This document shows positions 1 to 7,865 of a DNA stretch of 41,163 nt, piece after piece; position 1 is the stretch's first letter; the number at the start of each line of letters is the position of its first letter. The stretch comes from Martelella sp. HB161492. Lineage in GTDB: Bacteria; Pseudomonadota; Alphaproteobacteria; Rhizobiales; Rhizobiaceae. The stretch is from positions 1 to 41,163 of the forward strand of contig NZ_JAATVV010000020.1 in assembly GCF_013184775.1 (NCBI RefSeq). The letters run 5' to 3'. Both the position numbers and the translations under genes were made by a program. Below the pieces are notes generated by a model. It did no database searches and was not told the DNA's origin. It saw only the letters and a program-made list of their open reading frames with translations.

Positions 1-67
1 CTTCGCGGGCAACCGCAACAACCTGCTCGATCGTCAGATTGTCGCCGTCCAGAATGATAGTGCTCAT
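1..67 (-). CDS. Aromatic amino acid/histidine ammonia-lyase-type protein, N-terminus only (partial)
   Basis: The gene starts at the ATG complementary to 65-67 and runs off the left edge after 22 codons. The start is backed by an AAGGA motif six bases upstream. The visible peptide contains LDGDNLTIEQVVAVA, which resembles the first strand and helix of HutH/PAL/TAL-family MIO ammonia-lyases (pattern LxGxxLTxExVxxVAR). Family members eliminate ammonia from histidine, tyrosine or phenylalanine to give an unsaturated acid. The catalytic Ala-Ser-Gly triad that forms the MIO cofactor is outside the window, so the assignment rests on the N-terminus alone. It is the last visible gene of the minus-strand catabolic operon, 50 bases after the M20 hydrolase stop. 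Confidence 0.55.
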   Translation of the reverse strand, partial: MSTIILDGDNLTIEQVVAVARE

Positions 68-95
68 GTGTAGTCCTTTGAGATGGGGGATGAGG

Positions 96-109
96 GCCGG
101 TTTCCCGGC
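96..109 (-). other. Intercistronic hairpin with GAAA tetraloop
   Basis: On the minus strand GCCGG-GAAA-CCGGC forms a perfect five-pair stem closed by a GNRA-type loop. It sits between the M20 hydrolase stop codon and the ribosome-binding site of the ammonia-lyase-like gene. No T tract follows, so it is more likely an RNA-stability or processing element than a terminator. Confidence 0.45.
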
Positions 110-117
110 TGCTTCGT

Positions 118-1368
118 TTACTCTTGGTCGAGACGCATCAGCGTTTCGGCGAGAAGGTTTGCGGCGGAGACGAAATCGGCCGTATCGGTCCATTCCTCCG
201 GGCAATGGCTGCGGCCGTCCCTGGACGGCACGAAGATCATGGCGGCCGGCGCCAGCCGGGCGACAAAGGCGGCATCATGACCGGCGCCCGAGGCAAGCGG
301 ACGGGTCCTGAGGCCAAGATTTTCTGCAGCGTTGGCGATGGTTTCCTGAAGATGCTGGTCGCAGGGCACCGCAAAGGTGCGGCTCAGTCGCGAAACTAAG
401 GCCGTGCAGCCTTCTGCCCTGGCGGCTTCGCCGGCCATGGTTTCGGCCGAAGCCAGGAATTCATCCATGGCGCTGTCGTCTTCGGCGCGGATGTCGACGA
501 TGACTTCCGCCCCGCCCGGCACGACATTGGCGCCGTTCGGTTCCAGATGGGCAACCCCGGTCGTGGCGGTGAAATGGCCACGGCCCTGGCCGGCGAGATC
601 GCACGCGCCATCACGGATTGCCAGCATGAAGCGGGCAGCCGCAAGGCCCGCATCCTGACGCATGGTCATCGGTGCGGTGCCGGCATGGGCGGCGATACCT
701 TCGAAGCGGACCTTCAGCCGCCCGATCCCGGCAATGCCGGTGACGATGCCGATCGGCAGGCCTTCGGCTTCCAGCACCGGTCCCTGTTCGATATGGATCT
801 CGACAAAGGAGCGGATGTCATCGCGCAGCGGCTTGCCAAGGGCGGCGGTGTCGCCGCCGATCCGGTTGATTGCTGCGTCGAGCAGTTCCTCATCCGGGCC
901 GATGAGGGAAAATTCCTTCGGCCCGAGCGCGCCGGCCATACCGCGGCTGCCGACACAGGAAAGGCCCCATTCGCTCGGCTCTTCCGCAAGGAAATCAACC
1001 AGTTCGATCGTGTGACGCGGCGTGTAGCCACTGGTCTTCAGCGCGCGGATGGCGGCAAGACCACAGGCAATGCCGGCAATGCCGTCGAACCGGCCCCCGG
1101 AGGGAACGGTGTCGGAATGCGAGCCGGTCATGATCACGCCGGGCTCGGATCCCTCCAGACGGCCAATCAGATTGCCGGCGGCATCAAGGCGAACGCTCAG
1201 TCCTTCCGCCTCGAAACGGGTCTTGAGGTAATCGCGGCCCTTCAGGAACATCGGTGTGAAGGAACGCCGCGTCCAGGGTTTGTCGGGTTCGGTGATTGCC
1301 GCCAGCTGATCGAAATCGGCCTGCAGCGGCTGGATTTCGACGGCGGCGAGGTTGATGCGCTCACTCAT
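118..1368 (-). CDS. M20-family Zn-dependent amidohydrolase (hydantoinase/carbamoylase type)
   Basis: A 416-residue protein of the M20 family branch that includes N-carbamoyl-L-amino acid hydrolase, beta-ureidopropionase and allantoate amidohydrolase. These cytosolic enzymes hydrolyse a terminal carbamoyl or ureido group, releasing ammonia and CO2. The expected metal ligands are visible: H84 in GSHSDTVPSGGRFDG, D95, E129/E130, H192 in EIHIEQGPVLE and H388 in SRDGRSHCPEEW; H364 lies in GAGHDAAF. The length is normal for the family (about 410-420). The ATG overlaps the stop of the upstream amidohydrolase by four bases (ATGA), pointing to translational coupling. Together the two enzymes resemble a hydantoinase/carbamoylase pair: ring opening, then decarbamoylation. 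Exact substrate cannot be read from the sequence. Confidence 0.88.
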   Translation of the reverse strand: MSERINLAAVEIQPLQADFDQLAAITEPDKPWTRRSFTPMFLKGRDYLKTRFEAEGLSVRLDAAGNLIGRLEGSEPGVIMTGSHSDTVPSGGRFDGIAGIACGLAAIRALKTSGYTPRHTIELVDFLAEEPSEWGLSCVGSRGMAGALGPKEFSLIGPDEELLDAAINRIGGDTAALGKPLRDDIRSFVEIHIEQGPVLEAEGLPIGIVTGIAGIGRLKVRFEGIAAHAGTAPMTMRQDAGLAAARFMLAIRDGACDLAGQGRGHFTATTGVAHLEPNGANVVPGGAEVIVDIRAEDDSAMDEFLASAETMAGEAARAEGCTALVSRLSRTFAVPCDQHLQETIANAAENLGLRTRPLASGAGHDAAFVARLAPAAMIFVPSRDGRSHCPEEWTDTADFVSAANLLAETLMRLDQE

Positions 1369-2741
1369 GCTGCATGACCCGGAAGCGGACGGGAGGGTCG
1401 CACAAAGCGTCCCGCGCCCGGTTCTGCCAGAACATCGGTGCCGTCAAAGATCGCCTTGCCGCGCTGGAAGGTCGCGACCGTCGCGTGGCGGATATTCATG
1501 CCCTCATAGGGGCTCCAGCCGACGACATTGTGGCCACTGGCCGACGCATCGTAAATGCGCGGGCGCTCTGCAAAGACGGCGATATCGGCATCAAGACCGA
1601 GCTTCAGCCCGCCCTTCTGATCGGCGATGCGGAACAGACGTGCCGGATTGCCGGCCATCAGCCGCGCGGCAATGGTCAGCGGCAGGCCGCGTTTGGTCAG
1701 TCCGTCGAGGAACAGGCTCGCCATGACTTCAAGGCCCGGCATGCCCGAGGCATTTTCCAGCATGTTGTCGGAGGATTTGGCCTTGAGGCTCCAGGAAACA
1801 TGGTCGGTGGAGATCACCGTGACATTGCCAGCGGCAACCTGCTGCCACAGGGCCTCGCGCTCCTTCATCGTCCGGATCGGCGGGTTGCACTTGGCACGGC
1901 CGAGCAGACGGGAGACGTCTTCCTCTTCGGAGAGAACGAGATAGTGAATGCAGGCCTCGATGGTCGATTCAAAGCCCTGTGCGCGGTAGGCTGCTGCCAT
2001 GTCATACCCACGGCTTGCCGAGCAATGGACGATATGGGCAGGGCAGCCGGTGGCAGCACCGAGCTCATAGACCTCGGCCGTTGCCAGCATTTCGGCAACG
2101 ATCGGGCGTGACGCGGAATGGGCGGCATAGTCGGTGCGCCCGGCATCCTTCATCGCCTTCAGCCAGGTCTTGACGCATTCGTCATTCTCATTGTGAACAC
2201 CGGCGGCAAGGCCGGTCTTGGCCACTTCGGCAAAGGCATCATGCAGCATCGGCGTGGTGATGCGCGGGAAGCGGTTGGGATCGGTCTCGAAGGTGGAGAA
2301 CTTGAATGCCGCAGCCCCGGCTTCCGCCATTTCGGCGATATGGGCGGCGCCATGCAGCGGGTTGATCGTGCCGTAGAGGGCGAAGTCGACGCGGGCCTGC
2401 TCGCCCGCACTTGCGGCCTTTTCAGCGATCATGTCGGCGGTGGAAATCAGCTTGCCGGCATCATAGGGCATGTCGACGATGGTGGTGACGCCGCCGGCGG
2501 CTGCCGAACGGGTCGACCAGACAAAGTCTTCCTGGTCCTTCTGCGAACGCGAATGAACCTGCGGATCGATGGCGCCGGGAAGAATGAGCGCGGACCCGAA
2601 ATCATGGGTTTCGCGGGCAGCGGGCGGCGTGCCGGTACCGAGGCCTGCAATCTTTCCATCGCGAACGGCGACAAATCCGCCTTCGCTCACGCCGTCTTCC
2701 GTAACAAGCGTGCCACGGATCACCGTATCGAAGTCACTCAT
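1365..2741 (-). CDS. Dihydroorotase/allantoinase/hydantoinase-like cyclic amidohydrolase
   Basis: A 458-residue amidohydrolase-superfamily protein related to allantoinase, dihydropyrimidinase and dihydroorotase, which hydrolyse cyclic amides or imides. Visible metal-site elements are K147 (carbamylated lysine position, in AAFKFST), H183, H236/H239 and D313 (STDHVSW). The usual HxH on strand 1 is QVH here (Q61-V62-H63), so one canonical metal ligand is replaced; this Gln also occurs in some dihydroorotase-like proteins, from memory. The start has AAGGA seven bases upstream. It lies 29 bases after the ATPase gene and overlaps the M20 hydrolase by four bases. Pyrimidine synthesis is an unlikely role, because the gene is embedded with a dedicated importer and a carbamoylase; ring opening of an imported cyclic ureide is the better guess. 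Confidence 0.82.
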   Translation of the reverse strand: MSDFDTVIRGTLVTEDGVSEGGFVAVRDGKIAGLGTGTPPAARETHDFGSALILPGAIDPQVHSRSQKDQEDFVWSTRSAAAGGVTTIVDMPYDAGKLISTADMIAEKAASAGEQARVDFALYGTINPLHGAAHIAEMAEAGAAAFKFSTFETDPNRFPRITTPMLHDAFAEVAKTGLAAGVHNENDECVKTWLKAMKDAGRTDYAAHSASRPIVAEMLATAEVYELGAATGCPAHIVHCSASRGYDMAAAYRAQGFESTIEACIHYLVLSEEEDVSRLLGRAKCNPPIRTMKEREALWQQVAAGNVTVISTDHVSWSLKAKSSDNMLENASGMPGLEVMASLFLDGLTKRGLPLTIAARLMAGNPARLFRIADQKGGLKLGLDADIAVFAERPRIYDASASGHNVVGWSPYEGMNIRHATVATFQRGKAIFDGTDVLAEPGAGRFVRPSRPLPGHAA

Positions 2742-2770
2742 TTCGTCTTCCTTTCTGTCCCCTTCTGTCC

Positions 2771-3790
2771 TCAGGCCGGTTTCATGCCCGGCGCGGGCTC
2801 GTCATGGGGAAAATGGCAGGCCGCGAACTGTCCGCCCGGGGCCTCGGCAAGCGTCGGCGTCACGCTGGCGCATTTGTCTTGCGCCCGCGGGCAGCGCAGC
2901 CGGAAGGCACAGCCTTCCGGCGGGCGGATGCGCGAGGGAACGGCGCTGCGGGGCGCGGCCGGTGCGGTCGACTGATCGAGATCGATCACCGGCACGGCCT
3001 CGAGCAAGGTGCGTGTGTAGGGATGGGCGGGGCGGTCATAGATTGCCTTGGCATCGCCAATCTCGACGATCCGGCCCATATAGAGCACACAGACACGGTC
3101 CGAGACATTCTTCACCACGGCGAGATCGTGCGAGATGAAGATCAGCGCCAGCTTGCGCTGCTCGCGAATGTCCTGCAGCAGATTGATGATATGGGCCTGC
3201 ACCGAGACATCGAGCGAGGCGACCGGCTCGTCGCAGACAATCAGCTGCGGCTCGACGGCAAGCGCGCGGGCAATGGCGAGGCGCTGGCACTGACCGCCGG
3301 AAAACTGGTGCGGCTTGCGACCGGCAACCTGTTCGCGGGTAAAGCCGACGGCGGCGAGCGCTGCATCGACGCGCTTGTCACGCTCGGCGCGGGAGACGCC
3401 CTGGATCTCGAGGCCCTCGGCGACGATATCCTCCACCTTGCGGCGCGGATTGAAGGAGGAAACCGGATCCTGGAAGATCATCTGCAGATGCTGGCGCATG
3501 CGGCGCATGTCGCCGGCCGACAGGCTGTTGATGTCCTTTTCCTCGAAGGTGATCGTGCCTTCGGTCTCGGTGTTGGCGGCGCCGAGAAGGCGCAGGACCG
3601 CGCGGCCGATCGTGGTCTTGCCCGAGCCGCTTTCGCCGACCAGTCCGAGGGTTTCGCCGGCGGCGACATCGATCGAGACATCATCGACCGCCAGCATGGT
3701 CTTGCCGGAACGGGTGAAGCGCACCGAAAGATTTTCAACCGTCAGCAGGGCGGCATCGCGCATGGTCGGGGCAGGGGTCTGATTGTTCAT
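2771..3790 (-). CDS. ABC transporter ATPase, DppF/OppF type
   Basis: A 339-residue ATPase of the peptide/opine/nickel importer class, one of two that form the cytoplasmic motor with the adjacent DppD-type subunit. Walker A is GESGSGKTT at residues 52-60, the signature is FSGGQCQRLAIARAL (Cys where Arg is usual), and Walker B with the catalytic Glu is LIVCDEPVASLD. The C-terminal extension carries the cysteine-containing oligopeptide-transporter domain (CAFRLRCPRAQDKCASV) typical of OppD/OppF proteins, where it can bind an iron-sulfur cluster in some members. The gene starts directly after the DppD-type stop codon with no gap. It probably powers import of the operon's substrate. Confidence 0.9.
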   Translation of the reverse strand: MNNQTPAPTMRDAALLTVENLSVRFTRSGKTMLAVDDVSIDVAAGETLGLVGESGSGKTTIGRAVLRLLGAANTETEGTITFEEKDINSLSAGDMRRMRQHLQMIFQDPVSSFNPRRKVEDIVAEGLEIQGVSRAERDKRVDAALAAVGFTREQVAGRKPHQFSGGQCQRLAIARALAVEPQLIVCDEPVASLDVSVQAHIINLLQDIREQRKLALIFISHDLAVVKNVSDRVCVLYMGRIVEIGDAKAIYDRPAHPYTRTLLEAVPVIDLDQSTAPAAPRSAVPSRIRPPEGCAFRLRCPRAQDKCASVTPTLAEAPGGQFAACHFPHDEPAPGMKPA

Positions 3791-4825
3791 CTATTCGGCC
3801 CTTTCCGTTTCGGCGTGGCTGATCACGGGCCCGTCGGGCTGGCCGACCGGGAAATGGCAGGCGAAGCGGTGGTTGCCATCGCGGTTCACGGTCATGTGCG
3901 GCATCGTCTCGTGGCAGATGGCCTCGGCTGCCGTGCAGCGCGGGGCAAAGGGGCAGCCCTTGCGGCCAACCGCAAGCGAGGGCGGCGAGCCCGGAATGGT
4001 GGTGAGCTTGGCATGGGCCGGCTGGTCCATCTTCGGCATGGCTGAAAGCAGGGCTTGCGTGTAGCGATGGCGCGGATTGCGGAACACGACATCGGTCTTG
4101 CCGTATTCGACGATATGGCCGCCATAGAGCACCAGCAGTTCATCGGTCCGCCCGGCAACGATGGCGAGATTGTGCGAGACGATGATCATCGACATTTCGC
4201 GTTCGCGCTGCAGCGCCTGCAGCAGGTCGAGCACTTCCTTCTGCACCGTCACATCAAGCGCCGTTGTCGCTTCGTCGGCAATCAGAAGCTCCGGCTTGCA
4301 GGCAAGGGCTGCGGCAATCATGATGCGCTGCTTCATGCCACCGGAGAAATGATGCGGGAAATAGCCGTAGCAGTCTTCGGGATCGGGAATGCCGACAACG
4401 CCGAGCAGTTCGATGGCGCGGGCGCGGGCGTCCTTCTTGGTGAGGCCGAGATGGGCGCGGGCGGCTTCCTCGATCTGGCGGCCTATGCGCACAAACGGGT
4501 TGAGCGAGGTCATCGGGTTCTGGAACACCATGCCGACGCGGCGGCCGGTGAGTTCGGCGCGCTTCTGGCGCGGCAGGCTCAACAGATCCTCACCATCGAA
4601 GAAGATGCGGCCGTCAACGCGCATGCCGTTGGGCGTGATGCCCATGATCGCCTTGATCAGCATGGATTTGCCGGCACCGCTTTCGCCGACAATGCCGAGT
4701 GCGGTTTTTGCGTTCAGGCGGAAGACGATATCTTCGAGCACGCGCACAGGGCCGCTGTCGGTTTCCAGTGTGCAGGCGATGGTGTCGACCTTCAGCAGCG
4801 GATTGTCTTTTTCTGTCTCAGCCAT
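3791..4825 (-). CDS. ABC transporter ATPase, DppD/OppD type
   Basis: A 344-residue ATPase partner of the DppF-type subunit. Walker A is GESGAGKS at residues 47-54, the signature FSGGMKQRIMIAAAL, and Walker B LLIADEATTALD; a C-terminal oligopeptide-transporter domain has CPFAPRC and a later AICHETMP cysteine. I chose the ATG at 4825 (MAETEK) because a GGAG motif lies nine bases upstream; an in-frame ATG at 4834 lies only three bases from that motif and would overlap the permease gene by eight bases. From the 4825 start the gene lies one base beyond the permease stop. It abuts the next ATPase, so the four transporter core genes are tightly packed. Confidence 0.9.
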   Translation of the reverse strand: MAETEKDNPLLKVDTIACTLETDSGPVRVLEDIVFRLNAKTALGIVGESGAGKSMLIKAIMGITPNGMRVDGRIFFDGEDLLSLPRQKRAELTGRRVGMVFQNPMTSLNPFVRIGRQIEEAARAHLGLTKKDARARAIELLGVVGIPDPEDCYGYFPHHFSGGMKQRIMIAAALACKPELLIADEATTALDVTVQKEVLDLLQALQREREMSMIIVSHNLAIVAGRTDELLVLYGGHIVEYGKTDVVFRNPRHRYTQALLSAMPKMDQPAHAKLTTIPGSPPSLAVGRKGCPFAPRCTAAEAICHETMPHMTVNRDGNHRFACHFPVGQPDGPVISHAETERAE

Positions 4826-4826
4826 G

Positions 4827-5753
4827 TCATGCACTCCGGTCGCGGCTGTTGAGCCGTCTGGCGAAATAGTCGCCCACCGTGTTCAGCGCATAGACCGTCA
4901 GCACGATGGCGAGGATCGGGCCGAGGATCAGAAGCGGAAAACGGCTGATCAGGTCAGTCGAGGCGGCGATCATGCCGCCCCAGGAGGGCGCGGGGGCCGG
5001 GATGCCGTAGCCAAGGAAGGAGAGTGAACCTTCCGTCACGATCAGGCCGGCCATCAGCGTCGGCATGATGGCGGTCAGGGCGGGCACCAGGTTCGGCAGG
5101 ATCTCCTTTAGGAGAATGCGGCGGTCGGAAGCGCCCATGGCGCGGGCGGCCAGCACATAATCACGGCTAGACTGCGAAATCACACCGCCCTTGGCGACGC
5201 GGGCATAGGTGCCGATGTCGAGAATGCCGAGCACCAGGGTGATCGTCATCACAGACGAACCGGTGACTGCAACGAAGGCCAGCACGACGAGGATCGACGG
5301 CAGCGACGACATGGTGTTGGCATAAAGATCGACGATGCGCTCGACGATACCGCGGTAATAGCCGGCCAGAAGACCGAGCATCAGGCCGCAGCAGGCCGAA
5401 AGCAGCGTTGCAAACAGCACGATGGTCAGCGAGGCGCGAGCGCCCCAGATGACGCGGGACAAAATGCTGCGGCCGATCTCGTCGGTGCCAAGCAGTCCGT
5501 TCAGCGTCAGGCTTGGCGGCTGGGAAAAGTCGCCATAGGGAAAGATCGGGCTGACAAGGCCGGGAATGAAATTCACGAAGGCAGCGGCGAGAACCAGAAC
5601 GATCAGGAACACCGCAGAAAGGACTTCGAAGGCCGATGCCTCGGGGAAGCGCAGGCGCCGGGTCCTGGGCAGGGCTGCCTCGACGATCGCCGCAAGGGTC
5701 GCCTTGTCGCTTTCTTCGGGCAAGCCGGTCGGAATGTGGGATGACTGGCTCAT
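4827..5753 (-). CDS. ABC transporter permease, DppC/OppC type
   Basis: A 308-residue inner-membrane permease. It has an N-terminal hydrophobic segment after a cytoplasmic leader (about residues 45-65), a periplasmic loop with the family-typical HxxGTDExGRDxxSRxxWGAR-like stretch (LLGTDEIGRSILSRVIWGA), and four or five further membrane segments. The EAA loop that docks on the ATPase is seen as AARAMGASDRRILLKEILPN. The ATG overlaps the upstream DppB-type stop by four bases, so the two permeases are probably translated in a coupled way and pair as a heterodimer. Confidence 0.9.
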   Translation of the reverse strand: MSQSSHIPTGLPEESDKATLAAIVEAALPRTRRLRFPEASAFEVLSAVFLIVLVLAAAFVNFIPGLVSPIFPYGDFSQPPSLTLNGLLGTDEIGRSILSRVIWGARASLTIVLFATLLSACCGLMLGLLAGYYRGIVERIVDLYANTMSSLPSILVVLAFVAVTGSSVMTITLVLGILDIGTYARVAKGGVISQSSRDYVLAARAMGASDRRILLKEILPNLVPALTAIMPTLMAGLIVTEGSLSFLGYGIPAPAPSWGGMIAASTDLISRFPLLILGPILAIVLTVYALNTVGDYFARRLNSRDRSA

Positions 5754-6715
5754 GCGACATCTACCCTGGGATCAATGATGGCGTAGCAGAGATCAACGAG
5801 AATGAAGATCGCGACGAAGATGACAACTGTCAGCGAGAGGATGCCCTGAACGACCGCCAGATCATGGTTCTTGACCGCCGAGAGCACGGTCCAGCCGATG
5901 CCGGGCACGGCGAAATAGGCCTCGACGACAAAGGAACCAGCCAGCAGATAGGTCATCGACATGCCCATGACCGTGATGATCTGTGGCAGCGCCGGCCGCA
6001 GCACATGGCGGAACAGGATATAGCTGAGCGACAGGCCCTTGACGCGGGCAACCTGAACGAAATCTTCCTGCAGGGCCGTAACAAACTCATTGCGGGCAAC
6101 GCGGTAGAGATAGGCGCACTGATGGGCCGCAAGACACATGACGGGAAGACAGACATACCAGAGATTGGCGAGCGGATCGTCGGAGAAGGAGGCCCAGCCG
6201 GTTGCCGGCAGCCAGCGCAGGATCAGCGAGAAAAGATAGGACAGCAGCACCACGATGACGAAGGTCGGCACCGCCAGAAGCAGCGACGAGACGGACCGCA
6301 TCGCCGTGTCGGCGAATTTGCCCGGATGGCTTGCCGTATACATGGCAAGCGGCACGCCGATCAGGAAGGAGACCAGCTGGGCGAGAAGCGCGATTTCGAA
6401 GGTCACGGATGCACGGTCGATCAGAAGCTGGGACACCGGCTGCTGGGAAAACAGCGTAACGCCGAAATCGCCATGGATCACGCCGCCGAGCCAGTGCAGA
6501 TAGCGCTGGAAGATCGGCAGGTTATAGCCATATTCAGCATTGAGCTTGGCAATCTGTTCCTGGGTGGCATTATCGCCGAGGATCAGCTGGGCCGGCGAAC
6601 CTGGCGACAGATTTGCAAGCGCCGTGGCTGCAAATGTGACCAGGAAAAATACCGGTATACCAGCCAGCAGCCGCATTCCGATCGCTTTTCCATAAAGCAG
6701 GACGCCGTTTCTCAA
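5750..6715 (-). CDS. ABC transporter permease, DppB/OppB type
   Basis: A 321-residue inner-membrane permease with the DppB layout: a first membrane segment at about residues 12-32, a periplasmic domain with the SPGSPAQLILGDNATQ stretch, then five membrane helices. The EAA loop ARVKGLSLSYILFRHVLRPA sits before the last two helices, and the C-terminus ends in the typical YAIIDPRV. It is the first gene of the transporter core, 101 bases downstream of the isocitrate lyase-family gene, with a strong intercistronic hairpin between the two. Confidence 0.9.
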   Translation of the reverse strand: MRNGVLLYGKAIGMRLLAGIPVFFLVTFAATALANLSPGSPAQLILGDNATQEQIAKLNAEYGYNLPIFQRYLHWLGGVIHGDFGVTLFSQQPVSQLLIDRASVTFEIALLAQLVSFLIGVPLAMYTASHPGKFADTAMRSVSSLLLAVPTFVIVVLLSYLFSLILRWLPATGWASFSDDPLANLWYVCLPVMCLAAHQCAYLYRVARNEFVTALQEDFVQVARVKGLSLSYILFRHVLRPALPQIITVMGMSMTYLLAGSFVVEAYFAVPGIGWTVLSAVKNHDLAVVQGILSLTVVIFVAIFILVDLCYAIIDPRVDVA

Positions 6716-6756
6716 GGCACCGCTCCTTCTGTTCTTGTCTTCGCGCCCGAATTTCA

Positions 6757-6793
6757 GGCGGGGACGGGGTTATCCGTTGATCCGGTCCCCGCC
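6757..6793. other. Strong intercistronic stem-loop, T-run on plus strand
   Basis: GGCGGGGAC (6757-6765) pairs perfectly with GTCCCCGCC (6785-6793), followed by TTTTT on the plus strand. For operon transcription (minus strand) the T-run becomes a leading A-run, so the structure is a stem-loop without a terminator tail. It would act as a classic terminator only for antisense transcription. Confidence 0.6.
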
Positions 6794-6816
6794 TTTTTCA
6801 GGGCGAGGTGACCGCC

Positions 6817-7749
6817 TCAGACCTTCTTCCATTCAGCTTCGGCATCGAGCCAGCCGCTGTCGCGTTCAAGCAGCTGCTTCTGCTCGGCCTTGGTATAGCC
6901 GCCCATGTCATGCTCATCGGCATAGCGGGTCGACTGGTCGGCGAAAACGTGACGGCCGTAATCCATCATGCCGAACATCGAAGCCTTTTCCAGATAATGC
7001 ATGGTGACGAGGTTGAAGCCGAGTTCGGCGATCTCGTCGAGGGTGACGAAGGGCTTGCCGTCAATGGTGGCGACATCGCCGAACATCTTCCAGCCGGGCA
7101 GAACCTTGGCGACCTTCTTGCACTCGTCAAGCGTGCGCAGCCCGTGGACATAGGTCATTTCGGCGCCGAGTTCGGCAGCGCGGACACAGCGCTCGATCGC
7201 ATCGTCGAGGCCCTTTTCGAGCTTCGATTCCGAGCGGGCGATGATCACGCAGTCGGTGCCTTCGCAGGCTTCGATGCCGGCCTTGATCTTGGCGAGCCAG
7301 AGTTCGGCGGATACGACTTCATGGGTAACATTGCCGTCGACCTTGCCGGCGAGCGTTGCCTCTTCCATGGCGCGGCCGAAGCGGGCATAGCCGCGTTCGT
7401 TCGGCGTATCCTCGATCAGGATGGCAGCGGCACCGGCCTTGGCCAGGCGCTTGCAGGTACGATAGGCCTGGGCGACGTCGCCAAAGCCGTCATCGGCATC
7501 GATGATCAGCGGCAACGGGGAGTAATCGGCAATCCGGTCGGTGGCCCAGATCAGTTCTTCCTGATTGTGCAGTCCCATATCGGGAACGCCGGACATGGAG
7601 AAACCGACCGATGCGCCGCTCAAAAGTGTGGCCTTGAAGCCGGCCATTTCGGCGGCCTTGGCGGAATAGCAGTCCCAGACGCAAGGGGTGAAGACCTGTT
7701 CGCGGGCGAAAAGCTCGCGGAAAGTGGTTCTGGGTCGCTTGTCGAACAT
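6817..7749 (-). CDS. Isocitrate lyase/PEP mutase superfamily enzyme (oxaloacetate decarboxylase- or methylisocitrate lyase-like)
   Basis: A 310-residue alpha/beta-barrel enzyme. Superfamily members break or form C-C or C-P bonds in 2-hydroxy or 2-oxo dicarboxylates using Mg. The metal/oxyanion strand reads DADDGFGD (usually DADTGYGN) and the next strand has IEDTPNERG where lyases with a catalytic Cys show IEDQ..PKKCGH. That Cys loop is absent, which favours a PEP mutase-, oxaloacetate decarboxylase- or dimethylmalate lyase-like reaction over true (methyl)isocitrate cleavage. Later ARSES replaces the common ARTDA. The ATG at 7749 (MFDKRPR) was chosen over an upstream in-frame start because the preceding 49 codons read through the intercistronic hairpin and look non-coding. 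The reaction is unknown; the operon suggests a late C-C cleavage step. Confidence 0.8.
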   Translation of the reverse strand: MFDKRPRTTFRELFAREQVFTPCVWDCYSAKAAEMAGFKATLLSGASVGFSMSGVPDMGLHNQEELIWATDRIADYSPLPLIIDADDGFGDVAQAYRTCKRLAKAGAAAILIEDTPNERGYARFGRAMEEATLAGKVDGNVTHEVVSAELWLAKIKAGIEACEGTDCVIIARSESKLEKGLDDAIERCVRAAELGAEMTYVHGLRTLDECKKVAKVLPGWKMFGDVATIDGKPFVTLDEIAELGFNLVTMHYLEKASMFGMMDYGRHVFADQSTRYADEHDMGGYTKAEQKQLLERDSGWLDAEAEWKKV

Positions 7750-7823
7750 GTGTGATGGCCTTTTTTTAAGGGATGGTTGTTCTTCCGCCGGGGCGGGACA
7801 CTGAAATATCGGCCGGCCCGGGT

Positions 7824-7849
7824 TGCGATCCGCCCTGAGGCGGATCGCA
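7824..7849 (-). other. Intercistronic stem-loop downstream of the binding-protein gene
   Basis: TGCGATCCGCC and GGCGGATCGCA form a perfect 11-pair stem with a four-base loop, starting 16 bases after the solute-binding protein stop codon (minus strand). No T-run follows. In many importer operons such a structure protects the upstream binding-protein mRNA from 3' decay, giving more binding protein than membrane subunits. Confidence 0.6.
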
Positions 7850-7865
7850 GTCGTCACATTCTGGT

